The notes: generated from the letters alone by a model not told the origin. Shown: positions 19,223 through 28,749, counted from the first letter of the stretch. The stretch: 64,000 nt of DNA from Sphingobacterium sp. B16(2022) (GCF_012030425.1 NZ_JAAUVN010000002.1:434001-498000); one strand, 5' to 3'. Made by a program: numbers and translations.

Positions 19223-19987
19223 TTATAAATATTGATTTGGCGTTTTTCGCAGATATTTTTTAAAGAATTCTATAAATGCACTCGGGCTAGAAAAATCTAA
19301 TTCATCAGCTGTTTCGTTAACATTTCTACCATTGGTTAATAATTCTATTGATCGATGCAGCCTCCATTGTTGCCTCCAGTCCTGATAAGACATGCCTGTT
19401 TCTTTCATAAAAATGCGTCCAATTGTTTTTTCAGTTATCCCGATTTCTAACGCAAATTTCTTCATTAGCGGCGGTTTTGACTTCCCTATATTCCATTGGT
19501 CTATATAGGGTTGAAATCTTGGATCCGATGGCTCTACTAAGGTTAAGTTTTCACGAGATGCGTGCTGAAATTCTTCAAAAAAAACAGCTGTTATATTTTT
19601 CTGATTGCTCCAGTGCATATCCCAGGGCCAATACGATATACGTTCAATAACTTCTTTTAATAAAGGACTTATATTCATGATTATTAATTCATCAGGTAGG
19701 TTTTTGAACTTGTTGGGATCAAAATATATAGAACGATAAGCGACTGTATTTCTAATCGTAACGCTATGTAATACATTTGGTGGAATCCATGCCGCCATTG
19801 TAGGTGGTAATAAACTCTGTGTACTATCTGTACGTATTGACATGCATCCGCTAGGAGCATATAATAGTTGCGCCTTTTGATGTTTGTGGCGTCCTGAATC
19901 ATGAGCATTCAATTCTGACGCAATGCCAATTACAGCAGCATCTATTTTGTCGGGATCAAAGTAATCATCTTTAGCTATGTATGTCAT
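19223..19987 (-). CDS. AraC-family regulator with N-terminal cupin
   Basis: The 254-residue protein has a cupin-like sensor half (HDSGRHKHQKAQLLYAPSGC near residue 30, AAWIPPNVLHSV near 65) and a C-terminal AraC double helix-turn-helix (KFALEIGITEKTIGRIFMKETG..., ETADELDFSSPSAFIEFFKKYLRKTP). It diverges from an MFS drug-efflux gene across 87 bp. This arrangement resembles the NimR/NimT pair of E. coli, so it probably regulates that transporter. The effector is unknown. Confidence 0.85.
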   Translation of the reverse strand: MTYIAKDDYFDPDKIDAAVIGIASELNAHDSGRHKHQKAQLLYAPSGCMSIRTDSTQSLLPPTMAAWIPPNVLHSVTIRNTVAYRSIYFDPNKFKNLPDELIIMNISPLLKEVIERISYWPWDMHWSNQKNITAVFFEEFQHASRENLTLVEPSDPRFQPYIDQWNIGKSKPPLMKKFALEIGITEKTIGRIFMKETGMSYQDWRQQWRLHRSIELLTNGRNVNETADELDFSSPSAFIEFFKKYLRKTPNQYL

Positions 19988-20074
19988 TGTCTTAATATTG
20001 ATATTTTTTGTCTTAATACCAATAACAAGATACGATAAATCATGTGTTATTTTGCAAATTAATTAAAGTGAAAA

Positions 20075-21211
20075 ATGAAAAATAAACCAAATTTGATGCT
20101 ATTAATCATCTTGATTATGTTTCCACAATTTGTCGAAACAATTTATAGCCCAGCATTACCCGGTATCGCACAAGCTTTTCAGGTGAGCAATCAGCAGGCG
20201 TCGTTAACCCTATCATTTTACTTTATTGCTTTCGCATTTGGTGTAATCTTTTGGGGCATATTATCCGATATAATAGGGAGAAGAAGTGCTATGATCTGGG
20301 GATTATTTTTTTATTCAATTGGAGCTATTATGGCGCTATTAACCAGTGATTTCAATATGATATTAATCGCTCGGGTAGTCGCTGCTTTTGGAGCTTCCGT
20401 AGGTTCTATTATAACACAGACTATCCTTCGGGATGTATATCGAAAAGAAGACCTTAGTTCTGTATTTTCTATTATTGGAATTGCGCTCTCTTTAAGTCCT
20501 ATTATCGGTTTTATAACGGGAGGTTATATGACTGAAAGCTTTGGATATCAGGGTGTATTTATGGTGGTTTTGTTAGTTGCGGTATTGTTGTTAATCAATG
20601 CTATAAAGTTTTTGCCTGAAACAAAAGCGCCTATTAAACAAGACCGTCCGAAAATTGGAACAGTTTTGAGACAATTATTAAGTGATCGGGTGATCTGGTT
20701 AAGTGCCCTATTGGTAGCATTATTCAACATCATGTTATTTAGCTACTATTCTTTAGGTCCATTTATATTTGAACAATCAGGGCATAGCGCAACACAATTT
20801 GGATATAGTGGTATTTTACTTGCCATTGGTTCATTAGCTGGGGGCGTATTGAATAAAAAACTTATTCATTTAAATTTTTCTGCACAACGATTGATTTATT
20901 TGTCATCTTTTATTTCTGTTATCGGTGCATTTGGTGTATTCATGCTGCAGGACAGTTTATGGTTTCTATTACCCATTATTTTTGTCCTGATTGCGTTCAG
21001 TATTGCAATACCCAATATATTAAGTCAGGCACTAATCAAATATAGAGACGTTGCTGGAACTGCAGGAGCTATATTTGGACTGCTTTATTATACGCTTATC
21101 GGTTTAGGTCTTATAGCTTCAGGATGGATTCAAGATTTAGGTGTGGTACTCATTTCATCCTCTTTGTTGACTATCTTATTGGCGTACACCTATAGAAAGT
21201 ATCTACCCTAA
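20075..21211 (+). CDS. MFS transporter, Bcr/CflA-like efflux family
   Basis: The 378-residue protein has twelve hydrophobic segments. After the first helix comes the motif ETIYSPALPGIAQAFQVS, and loop 2-3 has the MFS signature GILSDIIGRRSAMIWG (about residues 67-82). Family members export drugs or small metabolites with proton exchange across the inner membrane. It diverges from the AraC regulator at 19987 and is probably its target. No partner outer-membrane protein is nearby. Confidence 0.87.
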   Translation: MKNKPNLMLLIILIMFPQFVETIYSPALPGIAQAFQVSNQQASLTLSFYFIAFAFGVIFWGILSDIIGRRSAMIWGLFFYSIGAIMALLTSDFNMILIARVVAAFGASVGSIITQTILRDVYRKEDLSSVFSIIGIALSLSPIIGFITGGYMTESFGYQGVFMVVLLVAVLLLINAIKFLPETKAPIKQDRPKIGTVLRQLLSDRVIWLSALLVALFNIMLFSYYSLGPFIFEQSGHSATQFGYSGILLAIGSLAGGVLNKKLIHLNFSAQRLIYLSSFISVIGAFGVFMLQDSLWFLLPIIFVLIAFSIAIPNILSQALIKYRDVAGTAGAIFGLLYYTLIGLGLIASGWIQDLGVVLISSSLLTILLAYTYRKYLP

Positions 21212-21270
21212 GGAAGTTACATTACTCGGCAAATAGCTACTTTTACGCCATAACAGATCAATATATCATC

Positions 21271-22033
21271 ATGAAGAGAATAGCTTTTTTTTACAGATAC
21301 ACATTTAGGTCAGGAAGTTTATGTAGTACATGACGATTTAGGTACTGAAAAAATGAATTATCGGGGAGAGCCTGATACACATAAAGAAAATTTAACAGCT
21401 ATTTTAAAAGATATTGTTGAAAGAGGAATAACTGAGGTTGTATTTGGCGGGGATATCGGCTCAAAACAATCAAATTCGGACTTTTTTAATACCCTTCGTT
21501 CGTATGGTATCAAACCTAGGATTATTCTCGGTAATCATGATTCTTATTCAGAAGTTTCAAAATATTTTATTTCTGATTTTGCATCAGATGCACAGGAGAT
21601 GCTAAACGTACAGGAAGATGACTTTTTTAAATATATTTATTTGGATACATCTTCTAACGCCATTACTGCAGGACAGTTGATATGGCTCAAAGAACAGTTG
21701 CAAACTGTAAAAAAAATTATTGTTTTTTCGCATCATCCTATTTTAGAAATCAGTACTCCAATTGATCATCTTGGTGCCGCTCTGAATAGACGGGACGAAA
21801 TAAAATATGCTTTACTTCAGATTGACAATGAAGTAACGATCTTTTGCGGACATTACCACATGGAAGATGTCACTTCTGAAAAAAATATACTCCAATATTC
21901 AACCCTTGCTTGTTCCTATCAGATAGAAAAGGATGTTGATACTGTCATTATAAACGATCAGATCTATGGGTATGGCCTTATCGCAATCGAAAATGATCAT
22001 ATTAGCAGGACCCTAATCAGTTTTGATAAGTGA
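21271..22033 (+). pseudogene. Metallophosphoesterase with N-terminal frameshift in a T8 run
   Basis: From 21353 an intact frame of 226 codons carries the calcineurin-like motifs VVFGGDIGS, ILGNHDS, FSHHPI and FCGHYHMED. The first metal-binding motif is missing from that frame. It is present upstream from an ATG at 21271 (MKRIAFF, then TDTHLGQEVYVV) if one T is removed from the run of eight T's at 21285-21292. As written, the upstream frame stops about 19 codons later. This is either a true frameshift, a slippage-prone switch or a base-calling error in the homopolymer. The full protein would be about 254 residues and cytoplasmic. Confidence 0.8.
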
Positions 22034-22188
22034 GTGTACGCTATCACAAAGTAGGATATCGCAACATACTGGTTTTCGTTAAAAAGATTTTGAATATCAA
22101 TCATAGCATAAGCTTAAAATCATTCACAGGTATTTCCAGTGAATGCTCCTATACCAAAAATGGTTACCTTAAAATTTGCTTATTACCA

Positions 22189-22554
22189 TTAATTTGGTAA
22201 TAAGCTGTTCACTTCTGCTATGATTTCGTTGAGATCAAAAGGTTTTGCAAGAAAGCGGTCAGCTCCCGCCTCCATGGCAATCTTATTTCCATCCCCGCTT
22301 GCCGATATTACAAGAACGGGTAACTTTTTTATCTCCGGATTATCCCGGATTATTTTTAATATCTCATCCCCCGGTAAGATGGGCATCCAAAGGTCCAGCA
22401 ATAGAAGGTCGGGCGATTGCATTAAAATTTCATTAATAATATGAATACTATTGATCTGTGGTAAAACCTCAAACCCTTCAATCTCCAGTAACATCTGGAG
22501 CACATCAAGTATTCCTTGATCATCATCACAAATCATTATCTTTTTCTTATCCAT
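22189..22554 (-). CDS. Single-domain response regulator receiver
   Basis: The 121-residue receiver has the acidic triad D10-D12, phospho-acceptor D54 (LLLLDLWMPILPGDE) and a conserved K near 103 (LAKPFDLNEI). There is no output domain. It begins 4 bp after the kinase gene that precedes it on the same strand, so both are translated from one message and should be cognate. Confidence 0.9.
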   Translation of the reverse strand: MDKKKIMICDDDQGILDVLQMLLEIEGFEVLPQINSIHIINEILMQSPDLLLLDLWMPILPGDEILKIIRDNPEIKKLPVLVISASGDGNKIAMEAGADRFLAKPFDLNEIIAEVNSLLPN

Positions 22555-22558
22555 AGCA

Positions 22559-24058
22559 TTAATTTTTTATGACCGGTAAAGTAAAATTAAAGGTCGATCC
22601 TTCGCCCTCTTCACTTTCTACCCATAACGTTCCTTTATGATTTACGATAATTTCATGAGAAACATATAGTCCGATTCCTAATCCGGGATATTTCTTTTGA
22701 ATATTACTTGCTCTAAAAAACCTTTCAAAGATTTTGATCTTATCTTGGTGGCTGATACCCATTCCAAAATCTTTTACCGAAATTTTCACAAAATTTCCGA
22801 CAACATTGATATAAACTTCAATATTTTTAGATCCTGGAGCATACTTTATCGCATTTGAAATTAAGTTGTTGAATACCTGTAAAATCTGCATTTCATCACC
22901 ACAAACGCTGGCATTTGTGCATCCTGAAAATGAGATATTATACTCAGGATTAACCACAGATAGGTTTTCAATTGCTTCTTTTATTGTTTTATCAATTTCA
23001 AAAGGTTCTAGATGTAATTCTATATTGCCAGAATGAATTTTTGATGTGTCCAGTAATTTAGAAATAAGCTTATTTAGTTTTTCAATATATATAGAAACTT
23101 TATCGAGAGATGTCGTGAACTGATCTGGATTTTTAACAGGATCCATACGCTGGAGCAGTTGTATCAGACTTTTTATTGTCGTTAACGGCGTCTTCAGTTC
23201 ATGGCTTGCTATAGAAAGAAAATCATCTTTTCTGCGATCCAACTCTTTTTTATCTGTAATATCCTCTATAGCAATGAGTATCCTGTCTTTATATTGTCCT
23301 TCAAACTCTATTCTATAAGCATTAAGAAGCATCACTTTTTTTCCAATATGCTGAAAATGATGCTCCACTTCATAATCAGTGACCGGATTATTTGTTGGCA
23401 ATATTTTCGTTAAGAGATCTTTTAAACCATCAATGTCCCATTGATGGTTTCCGAGTTCAAAAAGTATTTTACCGACAGTCTCTTCTTGGGTAACTTTGAA
23501 TGAACTGAGGAAGTGATTATTTGCACTTAAAACAACATAGTTTGAATCGAGTACCAATAAACTTTCTCTTACCGTTTGAATAATACTGGATAAAAAAGCC
23601 TCTTTTCCCATCAATTCTTTAGTACGTTGCTGTATTTTTTCCTCTACAGATGATTTCTCTTCACGCAAATCGTACTCCACCTTTTTCCGATGTGTTACAT
23701 CATTTTGCACTCCGATAAAGTGAGTGATAAGCCCGTCCTCATTTTTAACAGGAGATATGAATAATTCATTCCAGAACAATTGACCATTCTTTCGGTAGTT
23801 TCTAATTTCGACCTTACACTCTATGCCATCTCTTATACTTTCTTTAAGAAGTTGTCTTTCAGCTTGCGATCTGTCCTGGGCTTGAAGGAAACGACAGTTA
23901 TGACCTATTATTTCATCTTTACTGTAACCGGATATTTTTTCAAACGCACTGTTACAATAGATTATAGGATTATCGGGTTGTAAATTATCTGTGATAATAA
24001 TACCCGAGTTTGCCGAATTTAAGGCTTGAAGATATATATGGAGATTCTCATTTATCAT
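22559..24058 (-). CDS. PAS-PAS sensor histidine kinase
   Basis: The 499-residue protein lacks membrane segments. A first PAS/LOV-like domain (about 10-125) contains GHNCRFLQAQDRSQ, close to the GxNCRFLQ flavin-binding motif of LOV photoreceptors, with the cysteine in the position used for the flavin adduct. A coiled linker, a second PAS (150-270), HisKA with SHELKTPL (H286) and HATPase_c (NLISNAIKYAPGS, DFGMGI, GLGIGLYV) follow. It is therefore a candidate blue-light sensor. The receiver gene follows 4 bp downstream. Confidence 0.88.
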   Translation of the reverse strand: MINENLHIYLQALNSANSGIIITDNLQPDNPIIYCNSAFEKISGYSKDEIIGHNCRFLQAQDRSQAERQLLKESIRDGIECKVEIRNYRKNGQLFWNELFISPVKNEDGLITHFIGVQNDVTHRKKVEYDLREEKSSVEEKIQQRTKELMGKEAFLSSIIQTVRESLLVLDSNYVVLSANNHFLSSFKVTQEETVGKILFELGNHQWDIDGLKDLLTKILPTNNPVTDYEVEHHFQHIGKKVMLLNAYRIEFEGQYKDRILIAIEDITDKKELDRRKDDFLSIASHELKTPLTTIKSLIQLLQRMDPVKNPDQFTTSLDKVSIYIEKLNKLISKLLDTSKIHSGNIELHLEPFEIDKTIKEAIENLSVVNPEYNISFSGCTNASVCGDEMQILQVFNNLISNAIKYAPGSKNIEVYINVVGNFVKISVKDFGMGISHQDKIKIFERFFRASNIQKKYPGLGIGLYVSHEIIVNHKGTLWVESEEGEGSTFNFTLPVIKN

Positions 24059-24916
24059 AAAATTTATTTTCGTTACATGCTGTCTTTATCAGGATGTATA
24101 GACTGCATTTCAAAATATATTAATTATAGAATCAATTTTACAAATACTATGCCTTTACAAGCACCTCATCTTTTATAATTTTCTACAAGCGGATCGTTTA
24201 CTGCCCATAAAACCTTCTCGATAATCATCTTATTTAAAGATATCTTGCCATCATTTGGCGGACTTTATTGAGGTTTTAACGGTTAAAAATAAGTGAATTA
24301 AGTTTTTTATATCCATCCAATGGAAAGATAATTTATAACAAATTAGCATTGTCGATCAAACGGTATTTTTTCGATGAATATAACGTAGTGTGGTAGTTAT
24401 AAACCGTAGAAATTCATGAAGGTCAGGTATTTTTTGATTGTTCTTTACATGCCATAAGGAAATACGAATTTTATTACATTTCGTTGTTAAAGATGATGTT
24501 TTAATTGCGTTGGAAATTTAATTCCCTGCTATATGTAATTTATAAATCGATCTTCTTGTTTAACTTTTACGTTCAAAGTTCATCTCCCGGCCTTTGTTAT
24601 AAATTGATTAAAATCAAAAGGGCCTAATTCTCATTAGACCCTTTATCTTGGCGTTCAACTGCACAGTAATTTTTATGTTTCTTATCGTTTCCTCTTTTTT
24701 GTTTCATCATCCAAATGGTTTTGGGACACTTGGATTTTATTACTGCACTACGTCATTTATCGTTTTATACTTAATAAAAAGTAATGTTGATTGCTGCTTT
24801 ATATGAGATGAACACTTGGGCTCAGAAAAAGTTCATATAAATAAATATTTTTTTGATTTTTCGGAACTTTTTGAATAATTACCGCTATAATATAATTGTT
24901 TCCTGGTAAGTAAGTT
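24059..24916. other. Long intergenic region, one terminator, no convincing gene
   Basis: I see no coding frame of reasonable length in 858 bp. The only clear structure is a minus-strand terminator at 24609-24644. A 28-codon minus-strand frame (24710 to 24624, starting MMKQKRGNDKKHKN) runs into that hairpin; it is lysine-rich and probably chance, but it would explain a terminator that is otherwise 270 bp from the nearest gene end. Confidence 0.4.
24609..24644 (-). terminator. Rho-independent terminator, minus strand
   Basis: The 12-bp stem (AAAGGG-CTAAT arms, 24617-24628 with 24633-24644) has a G.U pair only when read on the minus strand, where it is followed by TTTTGATTTT. Confidence 0.65.
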
Positions 24917-25498
24917 TTATCGAAGGTGTTTCGGCTTTAAGTTTTGTTCTGCACATTCGACAATTTCAGTGATTCTTTTTTGTCGTACCTGCGGTTGTCT
25001 GGCAAGAACAATCCATTGTAAAATAGCTTTCTTTACCGATTTGCTTAAACTTACATAGAACACTTTAGCATGAGGTTTAGTTGCAAATTCCGCTTCAAGA
25101 TCTTCTGGGATAATCAATTCTTCCACCTCATCCAGTAGTGTCCAGAAACCATTTTCCTTTGCAATTTCTATGCTGTTGTAACCAGCTTCATGCAGGAGGC
25201 CGTTTTCAATGAGATTTATTATTTTTTGTTTATTGATTTTTGACCAAGTACTTTTAGATTTACGTCTGCTAAAATATTGATGGGAAGTTTCGTTATCTAC
25301 AGAAATCTTTTTACTGTCAATCCAGCCGAAGCAAAGTGCAACATCGACTGCCTCACTCCAGGTAATCGATTTTTTTTCAGAACTTTTTTTATGAAAAACA
25401 ATCCATACAGCCTGTTTTGTCTGATGGTTTTCCATTAACCATTCGCGCCAGGCTCTACTATCAATAGGATAAAATATTTCTATTTCTTGCATCATCAT
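24917..25498 (-). CDS. YdeI/OmpD-associated family protein
   Basis: The 193-residue protein matches the bacteriocin-protection/YdeI family by its ordered motifs: FYPIDSRAWREWLMENH, ITWSEAVDVALCFGWIDSKK (about residues 45-64), HQYFSRRKSKSTWSKINK, and a C-terminal 'FYVSLSKSVKKAILQWIVLARQ' region. Members are small soluble proteins linked in E. coli to antimicrobial-peptide resistance; mechanism is unknown. The frame has ATG codons at its first three positions, so the exact start is uncertain by two residues. Confidence 0.85.
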   Translation of the reverse strand: MMMQEIEIFYPIDSRAWREWLMENHQTKQAVWIVFHKKSSEKKSITWSEAVDVALCFGWIDSKKISVDNETSHQYFSRRKSKSTWSKINKQKIINLIENGLLHEAGYNSIEIAKENGFWTLLDEVEELIIPEDLEAEFATKPHAKVFYVSLSKSVKKAILQWIVLARQPQVRQKRITEIVECAEQNLKPKHLR

Positions 25499-25639
25499 TT
25501 AAAACGATTGTTTCAGGTTCTATTGCTCCAATATCGAGCGACTTATTATACCTTAAATGTAAACATAAACTTAATTGTACAGTTGCATTTTATTTGAAAA
25601 ATAGAAAAAATGATGATTAGTCGCATTGTTTATACCTAA

Positions 25640-25678
25640 AACTCTTGCTGATTAATACATTATAAATCAGCAAGAGTT
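25640..25678. terminator. Terminator of alcohol dehydrogenase operon
   Basis: A perfect 14-bp stem (AACTCTTGCTGATT, 25640-25653, with 25665-25678) has an 11-nt loop. On the minus strand it continues with TTTTAGG, 50 bp past the dehydrogenase stop. Confidence 0.7.
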
Positions 25679-25727
25679 GTTTCATAAGAGGTACAGTTTA
25701 TGTAGGTAAAGCAGTATCTGTTATTGA

Positions 25728-26774
25728 TTATAGCGTTGCCATATCAATGACAAAACGGTACCGAACATCACCTTTTTCCATCCGCTTATATGCTTCATGA
25801 ATATCTTTAATATCAATCAGTTCAATATCTGATACAATATTATGTTCAGCACAGAAATCTAACATTTCCTGCGTTTCTTTAATACCGCCTATACCCGAGC
25901 CGGCTAGACTTTTACGTCCATCCAGTAGTGCAAATGGTGGTATTTGAGAAGGAACTGCAGGAATTCCAACACAAATATGAGTTCCATTTGTTCGTAGGAG
26001 AGACAAATATGATGCGATATCATGTTCTGCACTGACGGTATCTAATATAAAATCAAATGTTCCTTTAGCCGCTTCAAACTGTTCAGGATCTGTTGTTACA
26101 ACAAAATGGTGGGCACCTAATTTTCTGGCATCAGCTTCTTTTTTAGGTGAAGTACTGAGCACCGTAACATCAGCACCAAATGCCACAGCAAATTTCACTC
26201 CCATATGGCCTAAGCCACCTAATCCTAAAATAGCTACTTTGTGACCTTTTCCCACTTTCCAGTGGCGTAGGGGAGAATACGTAGTTATGCCAGCGCATAA
26301 TAAAGGGGCTATTGCAGCTAAATCTAACTTATTAGACACATGTAGAACAAAATCTTCGTTAACGACAATTGTTTTAGAATAACCACCATATGTAGGCATA
26401 CCATCCGTGTATGGATTTACACCATTGTATGTTTGTACGTTACCATTTTTACAATACTGCTCCAATCCATCTTTACAATTTTCACAGTCTCTACAAGAGT
26501 CTACCATACATCCTGTTCCTGCTAAATCCCCGATTTTGAATTTCGTGACTTCAGATCCTATTTGGACAACCTTACCTACGATTTCATGCCCCGGTACCAT
26601 GGGAAATAAACCTTCAAACCAATCATTGTTAATCTGATGTAGATCCGAGTGACAAACCCCACAAAATAAAATATCAAATTGTACGTCTTTAGGCCCCAGT
26701 TCACGACGTTCAAAATTCCATTCGGCAAGCCCAGCACCAGCCTGCTGAGCCGCATATCCTTTCGTTGTAATCAT
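25728..26774 (-). CDS. Zinc-dependent NAD(P) alcohol dehydrogenase (YahK/cinnamyl type)
   Basis: The 348-residue medium-chain dehydrogenase has catalytic-zinc residues in CGVCHSDLHQI (about 37-47) and GHEIVGKV, and a structural-zinc cysteine cluster CRDCENCKDGLEQYC. Its Rossmann motif is GLGGLGHMGVKFA, and 'ADARKLGAHHFV' follows in the cofactor region. Such enzymes reduce aldehydes with NADPH in the cytoplasm. It follows an AraC-family gene on the same strand by 21 bp, so it is probably controlled by, and co-transcribed with, that regulator. Confidence 0.9.
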   Translation of the reverse strand: MITTKGYAAQQAGAGLAEWNFERRELGPKDVQFDILFCGVCHSDLHQINNDWFEGLFPMVPGHEIVGKVVQIGSEVTKFKIGDLAGTGCMVDSCRDCENCKDGLEQYCKNGNVQTYNGVNPYTDGMPTYGGYSKTIVVNEDFVLHVSNKLDLAAIAPLLCAGITTYSPLRHWKVGKGHKVAILGLGGLGHMGVKFAVAFGADVTVLSTSPKKEADARKLGAHHFVVTTDPEQFEAAKGTFDFILDTVSAEHDIASYLSLLRTNGTHICVGIPAVPSQIPPFALLDGRKSLAGSGIGGIKETQEMLDFCAEHNIVSDIELIDIKDIHEAYKRMEKGDVRYRFVIDMATL

Positions 26775-26795
26775 AGATTCTGTTTTTTATATAAA

Positions 26796-27722
26796 TTAAT
26801 GTTTTATTTGATAGCTTTTTCTAAACGCTTGCGGAGTTAAGCCTATATTTTTCTTAAAAAATTGATTGAAATTTGATTGATCTGCAAAACCGATGCTAAA
26901 TCCTATCTCTTGTAAACTCCAGTCAGATTGGATCAATAAAGCTTTGCTCTCTTCCAGCAAACGATTTTTAATGTGCGTACTCACATTTTGACCTGTATAC
27001 TTCTTTAATATCGCATTTAAGTAATTAGGATGTATAGATAGCGAGTTCGCAAATTCTTTAGCGGTTTTAATACGCACCGGATTATGCCTATTGATATCCG
27101 AAGCCTCAGCTTCCAATAATTGAAAAAAATCGTGAATCTGTCTATATTCTTCACTTACAATATCAGGTTTTGGAAAATTAGCAAACTGTAAACTTTCAAT
27201 CATTACCATTTGCATATACGTTTGTAAGCGGTCCTCCGTCATGCCATCCTGATCTTCATATTGTTTAAGCATAATGGCGAACCAATGATTTAAAGAGTCT
27301 AGATCATTTTCGCCCAATCGAATGACATTTTTCTCTATTTTACTAAACAGTTCATATTTTTCCATTGCAACCTTTAAGATCGGCTGTTCATCCAGATAAC
27401 GTTTTTTAAACAAGACGTAATATCCGTCAGAATCATCAGAAAGATTCTTCCAGGAGATAATTCCATTCGGATGCAGAAAGATAATTGTCGGCTTATCGAT
27501 GTAATATGTGTGTGTACCGATAGTAAGAATACCTGTTCCTTTAGAAATATATAATATTTTATAAAAGTCCCTGCGATGTGGAGACAGATAATTTTTACAA
27601 GGATCCTCTTTTCGGCTCACCACACGGATATTCCAATTCTCAAAATAAGCATGGCTTACCGGTAAGAAATCCGCTGAGTTTCGTAGCAAATCTACCTTTT
27701 CGATATCCGAAGTTTTCAACAT
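26796..27722 (-). CDS. AraC-family transcriptional regulator
   Basis: The 308-residue regulator has an N-terminal cupin-like sensor half (GTGILTIGTHTYYIDKPTIIFLHPNGIISW near residues 60-90) and a C-terminal AraC DNA-binding region (AKEFANSLSIHPNYLNAILKKYTGQNVS and EIGFSIGFADQSNFNQFFKKNIGLTP). This subtype commonly sits next to redox enzymes in Bacteroidota. The alcohol dehydrogenase follows 21 bp downstream, its likely target. Confidence 0.87.
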   Translation of the reverse strand: MLKTSDIEKVDLLRNSADFLPVSHAYFENWNIRVVSRKEDPCKNYLSPHRRDFYKILYISKGTGILTIGTHTYYIDKPTIIFLHPNGIISWKNLSDDSDGYYVLFKKRYLDEQPILKVAMEKYELFSKIEKNVIRLGENDLDSLNHWFAIMLKQYEDQDGMTEDRLQTYMQMVMIESLQFANFPKPDIVSEEYRQIHDFFQLLEAEASDINRHNPVRIKTAKEFANSLSIHPNYLNAILKKYTGQNVSTHIKNRLLEESKALLIQSDWSLQEIGFSIGFADQSNFNQFFKKNIGLTPQAFRKSYQIKH

Positions 27723-27993
27723 AATGAGCTATTAAATATTTTATAGAATACAAATGTACCGCTTGTCTTTTTCAAAATATTATGATTTACTTTCTGTTTT
27801 TTATGAAAATCAAAGGTCACATCAAAACAAGATCCTGATAAGTGAAAATCAATATAGATGCGCCATAGCTAATTTAAATAATATTTAAGATAGTTGCTCT
27901 ATTTCATTATCGGGAAGATCAGTATGTACTCCCATTTCTTCAAAATGTTGGGGTCAATAAAAGCTGGAGGATTTGATGTTTTAGATTGGAGTA

Positions 27994-28031
27994 TAAAAAA
28001 AATCCTTCTGAACTATTCAGTTCAGAAGGAT
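27994..28031 (-). terminator. Terminator of tRNA-Leu
   Basis: A perfect 13-bp stem (ATCCTTCTGAACT, 28002-28014, with 28019-28031) and a 4-nt loop are followed on the minus strand by T8, starting 7 bp past the tRNA 3' end. Confidence 0.85.
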
Positions 28032-28037
28032 ATCAAG

Positions 28038-28119
28038 TGCGGAAGAAGGGACTCGAACCCCCACGCCTTGCGGCGCCAGATCCTAAGTCTGGTGCGGCTA
28101 CCAATTACGCCACTTCCGC
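28038..28119 (-). tRNA. tRNA-Leu (anticodon TAG)
   Basis: The 82-nt gene with a long variable arm is typical of class II tRNAs. Acceptor GCGGAAG/CTTCCGC has discriminator A. The anticodon loop CTTAGGA, on stem CAGA/TCTG, reads TAG. The T-arm has GGGTTCGAGTCCC. CCA is not encoded. Confidence 0.95.
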
Positions 28120-28514
28120 ATTAGGATTTCTTTGATGTCGCAAATATAAAAACGAAACCTATACTTTGCAAGTATTCTGCTCTTATTCGTTATGGCCGAT
28201 ACAGATGATGCTGTTTATGAGCAGAATATTTTTTTTAGCAAATTAATTTTTTTGTTGTTTACAATTCTATTTTAGCTTGATGATAATAAACATCAAGCTT
28301 TGAAAATATGATTTTATTTTGAAGCTTTTGCTCCCCAAAGCACCCAAATTAATCGAAAACTAGATTCATTTAATGTTCTGTATCCATATTGTTTTTTTTA
28401 TAAAGCTGTTTGATATATAAAACAGCTACTATTAGCGGGTTAAGAATCTTGGTAAATGGGTTTAAATATCCTAATTTTTATTTTAATATATTCATTTATA
28501 GGTTTTTGTAAAAG

Positions 28515-28533
28515 TGTGATAGCGATGTGAAAT
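28515..28533 (+). promoter_or_regulatory. Tandem TGTGATA operator, relic copy
   Basis: TGTGATAG (28515) and TGTGAAAT (28526) start 11 bp apart, the same arrangement as in the peptide/fimbrillin island. A -7-like TAATCTTTA follows at 28564, 49 bp from the first half-site. Some 60 bp of flanking sequence closely resembles that at 51066-51140. Confidence 0.65.
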
Positions 28534-28559
28534 ATCTTTTTTCTTTGATTATTTATTTA

Positions 28560-28637
28560 ATGTTAATCTTTACCACAGAAATAATTGAGATATGTTTATG
28601 CTTTGCTGATGGTGACAATAGGACCATCGATTGGTAG
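28560..28637 (+). pseudogene. Decayed peptide-gene relic ending ADGDNRTIDW
   Basis: The last ten codons before a TAG at 28635 encode ADGDNRTIDW, nearly the same as the end of the 51-residue peptide at 50634 (ADDDNRTIDW). The frame upstream runs back only to an ATG at 28560 inside the promoter-like sequence, so the body of the peptide, including the VEME motif, is missing. Promoter, 3' end and a terminator (28708) remain, consistent with an internal deletion. Confidence 0.55.
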
Positions 28638-28707
28638 TGCATATTACTTTTTTGATTATTAAATGAAATTTCAATTGTATGTTCATAATGGTACAGTTGA
28701 ATTCACC

Positions 28708-28749
28708 TCAACAGGGATTAACGTGATCCTTGTTGAGTTCATTTTCTTT
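28708..28749 (+). terminator. Terminator after the peptide relic
   Basis: An 11-bp stem with one G.U pair (TCAACAGGGAT, 28708-28718, with ATCCTTGTTGA, 28726-28736) is followed by GTTCATTTTCTTT. No intact plus-strand gene lies upstream, only the relic. The rest of 28120-28891 shows nothing else. Confidence 0.6.

Noticed and set aside
24624..24710. 28-codon minus-strand frame ending in a terminator
   Set aside because: Lysine-rich, no clear ribosome-binding site, no homologue known to me; kept only as a remark in the intergenic entry.
27894..28124. 76-codon plus-strand frame
   Set aside because: It runs through the tRNA-Leu terminator and tRNA-Leu on the opposite strand, so it is a chance frame.
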